Below, in pieces: positions 1 to 5,527 of a DNA stretch of 5,574 bases. The DNA comes from an uncultured Caryophanales bacterium (GTDB taxonomy: Bacteria; Bacillota_I; Bacilli_A; RF39; UBA660). A model generated the notes under the pieces. It saw nothing but the letters and a program-made list of their open reading frames with translations, was not told where the DNA came from and ran no database searches. Location: the NCBI GenBank assembly GCA_937897245.1, contig CALCBO010000176.1, positions 1-5,574 of the forward strand, written 5' to 3'. Both the position numbers and the translations under genes were made by a program. The first letter of the stretch is position 1; each line of letters starts with the position of its first letter.

Positions 1-55
1 GAGCACATGACTGTTAATCATGGGGTCCTAGGTTCAAGTCCTAGTTGGGGCGCCA
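1..55 (+). tRNA. tRNA-Asn (anticodon GTT), 3' part, cut by the window edge
   Basis: This is the 3' portion of a tRNA whose 5' acceptor strand and D arm lie before the window. The anticodon stem pairs 6-10 (CATGA) with 18-22 (TCATG) around the loop CTGTTAA, giving anticodon GTT at 13-15, which reads AAC/AAT. The variable loop is 23-27. The T stem is 28-32 with 40-44 around TTCAAGT. The 3' acceptor strand is 45-51, followed by discriminator G52, as expected for bacterial tRNA-Asn, and an encoded CCA at 53-55. It is followed after three bases by tRNA-Glu, so the two are probably co-transcribed and processed from one precursor. Confidence 0.95.
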
Positions 56-58
56 TTT

Positions 59-135
59 GGCGAGTTGGTGAAGCGGTTGAACACACTGCCCTTTCACGGC
101 AGCATTCACGGGTTCAAATCCCGTACTCGTCACCA
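59..135 (+). tRNA. tRNA-Glu (anticodon TTC)
   Basis: A complete cloverleaf. The acceptor stem is GGCGAGT (59-65) with ACTCGTC (125-131), one G-T pair included. The anticodon stem CTGCC/GGCAG (86-90 and 98-102) encloses CTTTCAC, giving anticodon TTC at 93-95, which reads GAA/GAG. The T stem ACGGG/CCCGT encloses TTCAAAT. The discriminator is A132 and CCA is encoded at 133-135. A discriminator A on tRNA-Glu is usual in Bacillota. It sits directly behind tRNA-Asn, has no promoter of its own, and is followed by a T-rich terminator, so it looks like the last gene of a tRNA cluster that starts before the window. Confidence 0.97.
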
Positions 136-145
136 TTTTGAAATT

Positions 146-174
146 AGACACGTTAGGTGTTTTTTTTTTTTTTT
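146..174 (+). terminator. Probable intrinsic terminator of the tRNA cluster
   Basis: Bases 146-151 (AGACAC) can pair with 157-162 (GTGTTT), including one G-T pair, around the 5-base loop GTTAG. An uninterrupted run of 15 T follows from 160 to 174. The hairpin alone is weak, but the very long T tract directly after tRNA-Glu makes termination here likely. Confidence 0.6.
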
Positions 175-234
175 ATAAGTAATTTCTTTTTATGCCCTTG
201 ATATCCGAACAGATGCATTATATATTGAGCTTAG

Positions 235-517
235 GATATTGATGGTGATACTTTTCCAAAATTTAAATGGGTAGATATAAGAGATTATAGAAATATAGAT
301 GTTATTAATGGAGATATGGTAAATACTACAGTTATAAAATAGACAACTAAAAAAGAATTATGTAAGTATAGTGGTAGATGAAATAGAAGTAATTAAGAAA
401 AAAGAAAGATCTAAATCTATTGTAGGAATAGAATTAGGAAAAAAAGATTTAGTAGTAACATTATGTGTAGAAGAAAGGTTACTTTTTCTAGGAAACAGGA
501 AATTTGGGAGGCAATGA
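235..517 (+). pseudogene. tnpB: tnpB-like (OrfB, IS200/IS605 or IS607 group) remnant, internal fragment
   Basis: No intact gene lies between the tRNA terminator and position 588. Two short open stretches in different frames resemble the centre of TnpB, the RNA-guided RuvC-type nuclease carried by IS200/IS605 and IS607 elements. Frame 1, 235-339, encodes a segment with FPKFKWVDIRDYRN, like the LPKLGWVKIRGYRN region of the family; it ends at TAG 340-342. Frame 2, from about 344 to the TGA at 515-517, carries YVSIVVDE and then SIVGIELGKKDLVVT, which matches the RuvC-I motif GIDLGxKDLVVT. Together they cover roughly 90 residues of a protein of about 400. The catalytic Asp is Glu (codon 431-433), and the N-terminus, RuvC-II, RuvC-III and zinc finger are absent. 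No TnpA and no recognisable element ends were seen. Family identity rests on remembered motifs, not on a search. Confidence 0.8.
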
Positions 518-551
518 CCGATGTGATTTTTTGAAAAAAATCTTTTGTTCT

Positions 552-580
552 TTGCGTTCTTTTCATAAATGTAGTATGAT
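552..580 (+). promoter_or_regulatory. Putative sigma-A promoter for the WXG100-like gene pair
   Basis: A -35-like TTGCGT (552-557) is separated by 17 bases from the -10-like TATGAT (575-580). The predicted transcription start near 587 would leave a leader of about 20 bases before the ATG at 607, mostly the ribosome-binding site. The -10 is good; the -35 keeps only the TTG. Inferred from sequence alone. Confidence 0.55.
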
Positions 581-593
581 ATTTTTAGATGTT

Positions 594-602
594 AGAAGGT
601 GG
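594..602 (+). promoter_or_regulatory. Ribosome-binding site that fixes the start at 607
   Basis: The AGAAGGTGG stretch ends four bases before ATG 607. An upstream in-frame ATG at 589 lies before this site and has no Shine-Dalgarno sequence of its own, so the start at 607 is preferred. Confidence 0.8.
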
Positions 603-606
603 TATT

Positions 607-900
607 ATGGATTTATCTTTCTCATTAAAAGAAATGAAAGAAGTTTTAAGAATTTCTCAAGCTCAAGTTGATTTGTATAATGAGTCTATACAAAACTTAG
701 ATATAGCAATTAAGCAATTAGAAAATTATTGGATTTCAACGGAGACTGGAACTTATGAAGAATTTAAGAATCATTATTTAGAAAAAAAGAGTAAAATATT
801 TGAAGCAAAAGATTATATGATTAAATTTTGTCAAAAGTTAGAAGAACAAATATTTATATATGAAGATGCTTCAAAAGATATAAAAAATTTATATGAATAA
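607..900 (+). CDS. Small helical WXG100/ESAT-6-like protein, divergent motif
   Basis: A 97-residue protein, nearly all predicted alpha helix, with a break near residues 41-50. Its size, the central Trp42 at the break (YWISTETGTY), and a Phe at 53 after the turn fit the helix-turn-helix hairpin of the WXG100/ESAT-6 family. The motif is not canonical, because five residues rather than one separate Trp42 from Gly48. No signal peptide, membrane segment or clear C-terminal YxxxD/E secretion motif is seen. One Cys (75) is present. The ATG at 607 is chosen over one at 589 because the ribosome-binding site lies between them. The next gene starts 12 bases after the stop and encodes a clearer WXG100 protein, so the two are probably co-transcribed and may form a heterodimer like EsxA/EsxB. 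The pairing and any link to type VII secretion are inference; no secretion gene is in the window. The alternative is a small cytosolic helical protein of unknown role. Confidence 0.8.
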   Translation: MDLSFSLKEMKEVLRISQAQVDLYNESIQNLDIAIKQLENYWISTETGTYEEFKNHYLEKKSKIFEAKDYMIKFCQKLEEQIFIYEDASKDIKNLYE

Positions 901-912
901 AGGTGGTATATA

Positions 913-1188
913 ATGAATCAATTTCAGATTTTAGAGTTAGAAAAAATACTTAAAGTTGTTTATAGATCAACAGAAGGTGTTAGGACTAGTTTGAATCAAA
1001 TGAATTTGTTATTTCAAGATGCTATAGGTGATAATGGTTATGCATGGTCAGGTGAAGAAGCATTGCGCTTTAAGGCTGCTTGGAATGGATTGGTTGATGA
1101 TATTCCAGAGTATATAAATATAGTTGAAAATCAAGCAACTAATATTGAATTAGCTTTAAGTAAAGTACAAGAAATTGAAGAAAAATGA
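913..1188 (+). CDS. WXG100/ESAT-6-like small protein
   Basis: A 91-residue, mostly helical protein with the family signature at its centre: Trp45-Ser46-Gly47, then Ala50 and Phe53 (WSGEEALRF), as in W-x-G-x(2)-A-x(2)-F of ESAT-6/WXG100 proteins. Length and motif position match the family (about 100 residues, motif near the middle between two helices). Known members are exported as dimers by type VII secretion systems or serve as partners of larger toxins. Here there is no EssC/EccC ATPase and no LXG toxin nearby, and no obvious YxxxD/E tail, so export is unproven. The start is fixed by AGGTGG at 901-906, six bases before the ATG; this site directly follows the stop of the preceding gene, which supports one transcript. 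The gene ends in TGA, and no strong terminator follows before the tRNA-Ser promoter. Confidence 0.87.
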   Translation: MNQFQILELEKILKVVYRSTEGVRTSLNQMNLLFQDAIGDNGYAWSGEEALRFKAAWNGLVDDIPEYINIVENQATNIELALSKVQEIEEK

Positions 1189-1207
1189 GAAAAACTTTTC
1201 TTTATAG

Positions 1208-1236
1208 TTGACAATAGATAGCTTTTTGTGTAATAT
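1208..1236 (+). promoter_or_regulatory. Putative sigma-A promoter for tRNA-Ser
   Basis: A perfect -35 TTGACA (1208-1213) is followed after 17 bases by TAATAT (1231-1236), an imperfect -10. TATTAT at 1234-1239 is an alternative with a 20-base spacer. The tRNA begins at 1263, leaving a short 5' leader for RNase P to remove. Confidence 0.7.
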
Positions 1237-1262
1237 TATATGTGCGGATGTAATTGAGGAAT

Positions 1263-1353
1263 GGAGTAGTACTCAAGAGGCTGAAGAGGCGCCCCTGCTA
1301 AGGGTGTAGGTCGGGCAACTGGCGCGAGAGTTCAAATCTCTCCTACTCCGCCA
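1263..1353 (+). tRNA. tRNA-Ser (anticodon GCT)
   Basis: A complete class II tRNA of 91 bases. The acceptor stem GGAGTAG (1263-1269) pairs perfectly with CTACTCC (1343-1349). The anticodon stem CGCCC/GGGTG (1290-1294 and 1302-1306) encloses CTGCTAA, giving GCT at 1297-1299, which reads AGC/AGT. The long variable arm (about 1307-1325) is typical of serine tRNAs. The T stem GAGAG/CTCTC encloses TTCAAAT. The discriminator is G1350, usual for Ser, with CCA encoded at 1351-1353. It has its own promoter and terminator, so it is a single-gene unit between the WXG100-like pair and the thioester protein gene. Confidence 0.97.
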
Positions 1354-1364
1354 TTATGTTTGTT

Positions 1365-1389
1365 ATCGTTGTTTATCAACGATTTTTTT
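1365..1389 (+). terminator. Intrinsic terminator of tRNA-Ser
   Basis: A perfect 7-bp stem, ATCGTTG (1365-1371) with CAACGAT (1377-1383), closes a 5-base loop TTTAT. T continues from 1383 to 1389. It lies 12 bases after the tRNA CCA end. Confidence 0.85.
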
Positions 1390-1398
1390 GTTTATATC

Positions 1399-1427
1399 TT
1401 GAAAAATCTTACTTAATATGGTATAAT
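1399..1427 (+). promoter_or_regulatory. Strong sigma-A promoter with extended -10, for the thioester-domain gene
   Basis: TTGAAA (1399-1404), a 17-base spacer, then a consensus TATAAT (1422-1427) preceded by TG at 1419-1420 in the extended -10 position. Predicted transcription start is near 1434, only a few bases before the ribosome-binding site, so no leader regulation such as a riboswitch can fit. Confidence 0.85.
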
Positions 1428-1437
1428 TTGGTTGTTT

Positions 1438-1444
1438 GAGGGGG
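1438..1444 (+). promoter_or_regulatory. Ribosome-binding site that fixes the start at 1451
   Basis: GAGGGGG ends six bases before ATG 1451. A TTG codon at 1436 opens the same frame but overlaps this site, so it cannot be the start. Confidence 0.85.
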
Positions 1445-1450
1445 ATAGAT

Positions 1451-2752
1451 ATGAAGAGATATTTAAAAAACTTTATTAAAATTATGATTCTTGCATTGTT
1501 TATTTTGCCTATTATGGATGTTTTTGCAGTTTCAACTATTAAGATTGAGAGAAAATCTTATATTCAAACTGGAAGTAGACAAGAAGCCAAATTTTATACT
1601 AATAAAGGATATGCTTATTGTATAACTCCAGATAGAGTTGGTGCTAAACAAGGTGCTACTTTGTCTTATATGAGTAAAGAGACAAAAGGAGATGTTTTAT
1701 ACTTATTAAATCAAGCTGGAACTAGTGATCATGATTACCTTGTTACACAATTAGCTATTTGGATTGAGAAGTTTAATTATATGCCTGATTATTATGTACA
1801 AAATTCTGGTATTGAGGTTGTTAAGTCAGCTAAGAGTTTAGCAGCTGAGGCAGCTAAAAATAAAGATTTTACCATTGGTGTAAGTGATGTTAGTATTTCT
1901 TCTGATAAAACAACATTACAACTTACTAGTGACGGTAAGTATTATAAGTCTGGAGTTGTAAGTGTTGGGCCAGTAGGTGGTGCAGTAAAAAGTCATAAAG
2001 TTGATTTAGTTGGAGCTCCGGCAGGAACTGAAATAAAAGACGTTGTGACTGGTGCAAAAGATAATACTCATCGTTTTGAAATATGGGTTCCAGCTACTAA
2101 TGTTACCACAAAAGCAACATTCAAGGCTACTTTAACTGCTATTTTAACTTCTAAAAGTGTAGAACGTTATACACCTGGAGATGGACATCAAGATTTAGTT
2201 ATTTTAGTTCCAGAAGAAAAGACTGTTAATAAAGATCTTACTTTTACTCTAAATCCAGTTGTAAGAAAATGTGAAGTTTTTAACAATCAATACTATGGAA
2301 AAGATGGAAATGTTGTATCTAAGGAAGTATATGAATCTCAATGTCTACATAAATGTCAAAAAGTAGATGGCAAGTATTTTGACAAAGAAGGAAAAGAAAC
2401 AACAGAAGAAAATTATAAATTACAGTGTTTTACTCATACTTGTGAAAAAATTGGAGATAAATATTTTGGAAAAGATGGTTTAGAAGTTAATGAAACTGAT
2501 TATACTAAACAATGTCTTCATATTTGTGAAATCTATAATAATGAATATTATGATTCAAAAGGATATAAAGTTTCACAAGAAGAATATAAAAAACAATGTG
2601 AAGTTAAAGAAGTTGTTGTTCCAGATACAAAAACAAATCCTATGCAAAGTGTAGTTATGATAATTTTTGGTTCTATCTTTTTAGGTACTGTAATGGGATA
2701 TTTTGAATATAGTCATAAAAAAACATATAGTTTGAATAAGGAAGAAATTTAG
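1451..2752 (+). CDS. Secreted thioester-domain (TQXA) surface protein with cysteine repeats and C-terminal membrane anchor
   Basis: A 433-residue surface protein. Residues 1-26 form a Sec signal peptide (basic start, hydrophobic 8-22, likely cleavage after DVFA). Residues about 30-140 look like a class I thioester domain: Cys57 in AYCITP and Gln100 in TQLAIW match the conserved pair that forms an internal Cys-Gln thioester in Gram-positive adhesins such as SfbI and Cpa, where it bonds covalently to host targets. Residues about 141-270 are beta-rich, with motifs like those following TQXA domains (for example YTPGDGHQD at 240-248). Residues 274-383 hold four two-cysteine repeats. VPDTK (390-394) resembles a sorting motif but has Lys in place of Gly. 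A hydrophobic segment (about 400-418) and a tail with LysLys (423-424) follow; this tail is longer than usual for sortase substrates, so membrane anchoring alone is possible. The gene has its own promoter and terminator; no sortase or pilin gene is nearby. The ligand is unknown. Confidence 0.87.
   Translation: MKRYLKNFIKIMILALFILPIMDVFAVSTIKIERKSYIQTGSRQEAKFYTNKGYAYCITPDRVGAKQGATLSYMSKETKGDVLYLLNQAGTSDHDYLVTQLAIWIEKFNYMPDYYVQNSGIEVVKSAKSLAAEAAKNKDFTIGVSDVSISSDKTTLQLTSDGKYYKSGVVSVGPVGGAVKSHKVDLVGAPAGTEIKDVVTGAKDNTHRFEIWVPATNVTTKATFKATLTAILTSKSVERYTPGDGHQDLVILVPEEKTVNKDLTFTLNPVVRKCEVFNNQYYGKDGNVVSKEVYESQCLHKCQKVDGKYFDKEGKETTEENYKLQCFTHTCEKIGDKYFGKDGLEVNETDYTKQCLHICEIYNNEYYDSKGYKVSQEEYKKQCEVKEVVVPDTKTNPMQSVVMIIFGSIFLGTVMGYFEYSHKKTYSLNKEEI
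2270..2599 (+). repeat. Four tandem two-cysteine repeats in the stalk of the thioester protein
   Basis: Within the protein, four copies start at Cys274, 302, 331 and 359 and end at Cys298, 326, 355 and 383. Each is Cys-x23-Cys with no length change inside. Shared positions from the first Cys are Tyr and an aromatic at +7/+8, Gly at +12, Tyr at +20, and Gln-Cys at +23/+24. Linkers are three residues (LHK, LHI) or four (FTHT), each with a His. The copies have diverged, so this is an old protein-level duplication, not a recent DNA repeat. One disulfide within each unit is a reasonable inference. Confidence 0.9.
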
Positions 2753-2768
2753 TTTCTTCTTTTTTTTT
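2738..2768 (+). terminator. Intrinsic terminator overlapping the 3' end of the thioester-protein gene
   Basis: GAAGAAA (2741-2747) pairs perfectly with TTTCTTC (2753-2759) around the loop TTTAG. The stem can extend by three pairs (2738-2740 with 2760-2762, one of them G-T). The T run spans 2760-2768. The last two Glu codons and part of the Ile codon form the 5' arm, and the stop codon 2750-2752 is in the loop. Confidence 0.85.
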
Positions 2769-2819
2769 GATATTTTCTTTTATATATAAATTTTAATTGT
2801 GGTTATTCTAAGAATTTTA

Positions 2820-2828
2820 TGATATACT
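2820..2828 (+). promoter_or_regulatory. Putative extended -10 promoter for the glycosyltransferase gene
   Basis: TGA-TATACT forms an extended -10 element (TG at 2820-2821, hexamer 2823-2828). No good -35 is present at 16-18 bases; TTGTGG at 2797-2802 is 20 bases away. The predicted start near 2835 falls on the ribosome-binding site. A promoter is needed here because a strong terminator separates this gene from the one before. Confidence 0.5.
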
Positions 2829-2834
2829 TTGAAT

Positions 2835-2840
2835 GAGGAG
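2835..2840 (+). promoter_or_regulatory. Ribosome-binding site that fixes the start at 2849
   Basis: GAGGAG ends eight bases before ATG 2849. A GTG at 2840 in the same frame overlaps the site, and a later ATG at 2861 is too far from it, so 2849 is preferred. Confidence 0.75.
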
Positions 2841-2848
2841 TGTTTGCT

Positions 2849-5527
2849 ATGGTAAATATAATGAAAAAATTTTTTCATAATTTTGATGAAATAACAGAAT
2901 ATTATAATTTTCTTGTTGAAAAAACTAAAAATCGAGAATATGTTGAAATAACAAATGAGTGGTTAATTGATAATTATTATTTACTTGTAGAACATAAAAA
3001 TAATATTTTAAATCAGAAAAGTTTTTTGAAACACGAAATAAAAATTATAAATGAAATGTATTATTTTTTAAAGAATATTGTAGTAGGAAAGAATTATAAT
3101 ATTAGTTTTGCTTATTTAACTTCAGAGTTAAAAAAATATCAAAAGGAAACTAACAGATTTTTTTCTTATAAAGAATTGTCGATTATTATTCCTACTTTAA
3201 TATTTATTTATACTGAAAGAATAAATGTATTGTGTCGTGAAGAATATCAAAAAATAATTGAAAAGGATTCTGTTTCTAAGAAATTAGAAAATCATGATTA
3301 TTCAAGTGTTGAACAATTATTTCCTGACGGATTTGATATTCATAATAATTCATATTTTATTTTTGAACTTAACCATCAGTTACATCGTTCTGGATTAAAT
3401 CAAAATAGAATTTTTAAGGAATTAAATGAGTATTTAACAAATAATAATGTAAGTTTGAAGGAATTAATTAATGAAGAGTATGCTAAAAAGTTAGATAATA
3501 ATATTTTAATATCTAATATTTTTAGTGACTTTAAGGAGTTTTTTGAATTCTCGGATGAGGATTTTTTTGAAAAAGTATCAAATACTGAAAAATTACTTCT
3601 TACTGATGATGTATATAAGAATATGACAATTGAATCAAAGTTATTATATAGAAATAGATTAGTTAAATTAGCTCGTAAGAATCATTTGGATGAATACTCT
3701 TATCTTGAAAGAATTTTTAATCCTGAAGAGCATGTTGGTTTTAAATTGTTTAAACAAACTAAGAATACCGTTAAAGTTTTCTTTTATATTTTCTTTTTAG
3801 TAGCTGTTACTACTGTTTGTTCTTTTGTTTTGTCTAATTATTTTATTAAACCTAGAGTAATTGGATTCTTTGTAATGTGGATTCCTATAAGTCAATTAAT
3901 AGGTCAAATAATGAACGAATTATTAATACATTTTGTACCTACTAGAGTAATTCCTAAGTTAGATTACTCTAAAGGTATACCAGAAGAATCAAAAACAATG
4001 GTAGTTATACCTACAATTGTCTCAAATACAAAGAAAATAAAAGAAATGTTTGATATTTTAGAATCATTTTATTTAGTTAATAAATCTGATAATTTATATT
4101 TTACTCTTTTGGGAGATGTTAAAGCAGGTGACCAAAAAGTAATGGATTTTGATGATGAAGTGGCTAAATATGGGGAAGAATATGCAAATGAATTAAATAA
4201 GAAATATAAAAAGAATTTATTCTATTTTATATATAGAAAACGTATTTGGAATAAAAAAGAGAATTGTTATTTAGGTTATGAAAGAAAAAGAGGAGCATTA
4301 TTACAATTTAATAAATTGTTACTTGGAGAGTATGTAGATGAAGATAAATACTATCAAGTGAATATGTTACATGATAATCATTTAGATATTAAATATGTAA
4401 TTACTTTAGATACAGATACTAAATTAGTCTTAAATTCTGCTTTAAATCTAGTAGGGGCTATGGCACATCCAATTAATCATCCTGTTTTAAATAAAAATAA
4501 TACTAAGGTAATTAGTGGATATGGTATTATGCAACCTAGAGTTAGTGTTGATATTGAGGCTACTAATAAGAGTTTATATAGTCAAGTTTTTGCGGGAATT
4601 GGTGGGTTTGATACATATTCAGCTGTGGTACCTAATGTTTATCAAGACTCTTTTGGAGAAGGTAGTTTTGTTGGAAAAGGTATTTATGATTTAAAAGTAT
4701 TTAATCAAGTTTTAGACAATACTTTCCCTGATAATTTAATATTATCTCATGATTTATTAGAAGGTAATTATTTGCGATGTGGTTATATTTCTGATATTGA
4801 ATTGATGGATGATTTTCCATCTAAGTTTTTAACTGATATTACTAGACATCATAGATGGGCTAGGGGAGATACACAGATAATACAGTGGTTATTACTTAAG
4901 GTTCCTAATTTTAATAAAAAGAAAGTTAAAAATCCTATTAATTTATTAGGAAAATACAAAATACTAGATAATATTATTAGAATGTTTTTAAATCCTATGT
5001 TATTGTTGATACTATTGTTGGCTTTTACTGGAAATTTTTGGACATCAGTATTTTGGGTTTCGTTTGTAGTATTAGAAATAGCAATTTCAATATTGTTCTT
5101 CTTACGTAGTAAGATGGCTAGACATTCTAAAGGAAAAAAGGAGATTTATTATAAGAAATTATATTTTGGTGGAAAAAGTTTATTATTAAGATCATATATA
5201 ATGTTTGTAACCATTCCTTTTTATACAAAATTATATATGGATGCTTTTTTTAGAACATTATATAGATTATTTTATAGCCATAAAAATCTATTAAATTGGA
5301 TTACTGCAGAAGAGGTTGAAAAGACTGTAGATGGTAGTTTAAAGAATTATTTTAGAAATTTTATATTTAATATTGTTTTTTCTATTATCTTTATAATAAT
5401 AGGAATAGTAACAGGAAATTTTTTAGCTTTTATTATTAGTTTTGCCTTCTTTACTGGGCCATTTGTTTTATATTTTGTGAGTAAAGATATAAATCATCAT
5501 CAGATAACTCTCTCAAGTCATCAGTAG
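2849..5527 (+). CDS. GT84-type membrane glycosyltransferase, NdvB/ChvB N-terminal-like (beta-1,2-glucan synthase), without the C-terminal modules
   Basis: An 892-residue membrane protein like the N-terminal part of cyclic beta-1,2-glucan synthases, which polymerise glucose from UDP-glucose. Residues 1-300 form the helical N-terminal region of the family (EWLIDNYYLL at 37-46, then conserved helices up to the YLERI segment). Two membrane segments (about 308-332 and 338-360) precede a GT-A-like catalytic domain from about 380: MVVIPT (384-389), DTDT as the DxD motif (521-524), SHDLLEG with acidic residues (633-639), and RHHRW (666-670) as the QxxRW-type motif. Two more membrane segments (about 711-728, 730-751), the hallmark LLNWITAEE (814-822), and a final hairpin (836-877) follow. 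Full NdvB/ChvB proteins run to about 2,800 residues; here the protein stops just after the last helix, so the glycoamylase-like cyclisation and GH94 phosphorylase modules are absent. Linear product or a partner in trans is inference. Donor and linkage are assumed from the family. Confidence 0.85.
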   Translation: MVNIMKKFFHNFDEITEYYNFLVEKTKNREYVEITNEWLIDNYYLLVEHKNNILNQKSFLKHEIKIINEMYYFLKNIVVGKNYNISFAYLTSELKKYQKETNRFFSYKELSIIIPTLIFIYTERINVLCREEYQKIIEKDSVSKKLENHDYSSVEQLFPDGFDIHNNSYFIFELNHQLHRSGLNQNRIFKELNEYLTNNNVSLKELINEEYAKKLDNNILISNIFSDFKEFFEFSDEDFFEKVSNTEKLLLTDDVYKNMTIESKLLYRNRLVKLARKNHLDEYSYLERIFNPEEHVGFKLFKQTKNTVKVFFYIFFLVAVTTVCSFVLSNYFIKPRVIGFFVMWIPISQLIGQIMNELLIHFVPTRVIPKLDYSKGIPEESKTMVVIPTIVSNTKKIKEMFDILESFYLVNKSDNLYFTLLGDVKAGDQKVMDFDDEVAKYGEEYANELNKKYKKNLFYFIYRKRIWNKKENCYLGYERKRGALLQFNKLLLGEYVDEDKYYQVNMLHDNHLDIKYVITLDTDTKLVLNSALNLVGAMAHPINHPVLNKNNTKVISGYGIMQPRVSVDIEATNKSLYSQVFAGIGGFDTYSAVVPNVYQDSFGEGSFVGKGIYDLKVFNQVLDNTFPDNLILSHDLLEGNYLRCGYISDIELMDDFPSKFLTDITRHHRWARGDTQIIQWLLLKVPNFNKKKVKNPINLLGKYKILDNIIRMFLNPMLLLILLLAFTGNFWTSVFWVSFVVLEIAISILFFLRSKMARHSKGKKEIYYKKLYFGGKSLLLRSYIMFVTIPFYTKLYMDAFFRTLYRLFYSHKNLLNWITAEEVEKTVDGSLKNYFRNFIFNIVFSIIFIIIGIVTGNFLAFIISFAFFTGPFVLYFVSKDINHHQITLSSHQ

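Noticed and set aside
1..174. Integration (att) site at the tRNA 3' ends for a mobile island
   Set aside because: No second copy of any tRNA 3' end and no integrase gene are visible in the window; the only mobile trace is a transposon-type TnpB remnant.
175..234. Extension of the TnpB remnant towards its N-terminus
   Set aside because: The three forward frames show stops or no recognisable family motif here, so the upstream limit of the remnant was set at 235.
525..546. A/T-only-centred inverted repeat (GATTTTT ... AAAAATC) followed by four T, possible terminator
   Set aside because: The stem has two G-C pairs at most and no gene before it needs termination other than a pseudogene. It may only be an A/T tract upstream of the -35 element.
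589..606. Upstream start (ATG 589) adding six residues to the first WXG100-like protein
   Set aside because: It lies at the predicted transcription start and before the ribosome-binding site at 594-602, so it could not be initiated efficiently.
1186..1188. Reassigned TGA (Mycoplasma-type code), suggested by the very AT-rich sequence
   Set aside because: All Trp codons seen are TGG, no in-frame TGA occurs in the two long genes, and TGA ends this small gene at a length normal for its family.
1189..1203. Short inverted repeat AGAAA/TTTCT after the WXG100-like pair, possible terminator
   Set aside because: Five mostly A-T pairs with only a short T-rich stretch after it. Too weak to call; transcripts may run into the tRNA-Ser unit and end at 1365-1389.
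1436..1450. Upstream TTG start for the thioester protein
   Set aside because: It overlaps the GAGGGGG ribosome-binding site; ATG 1451 gives a normal signal peptide and correct spacing.
2270..2599. DNA-level tandem repeat or CRISPR-like array
   Set aside because: The periodicity (84 or 87 bases) is coding and the copies differ at most bases; it reflects protein repeats.
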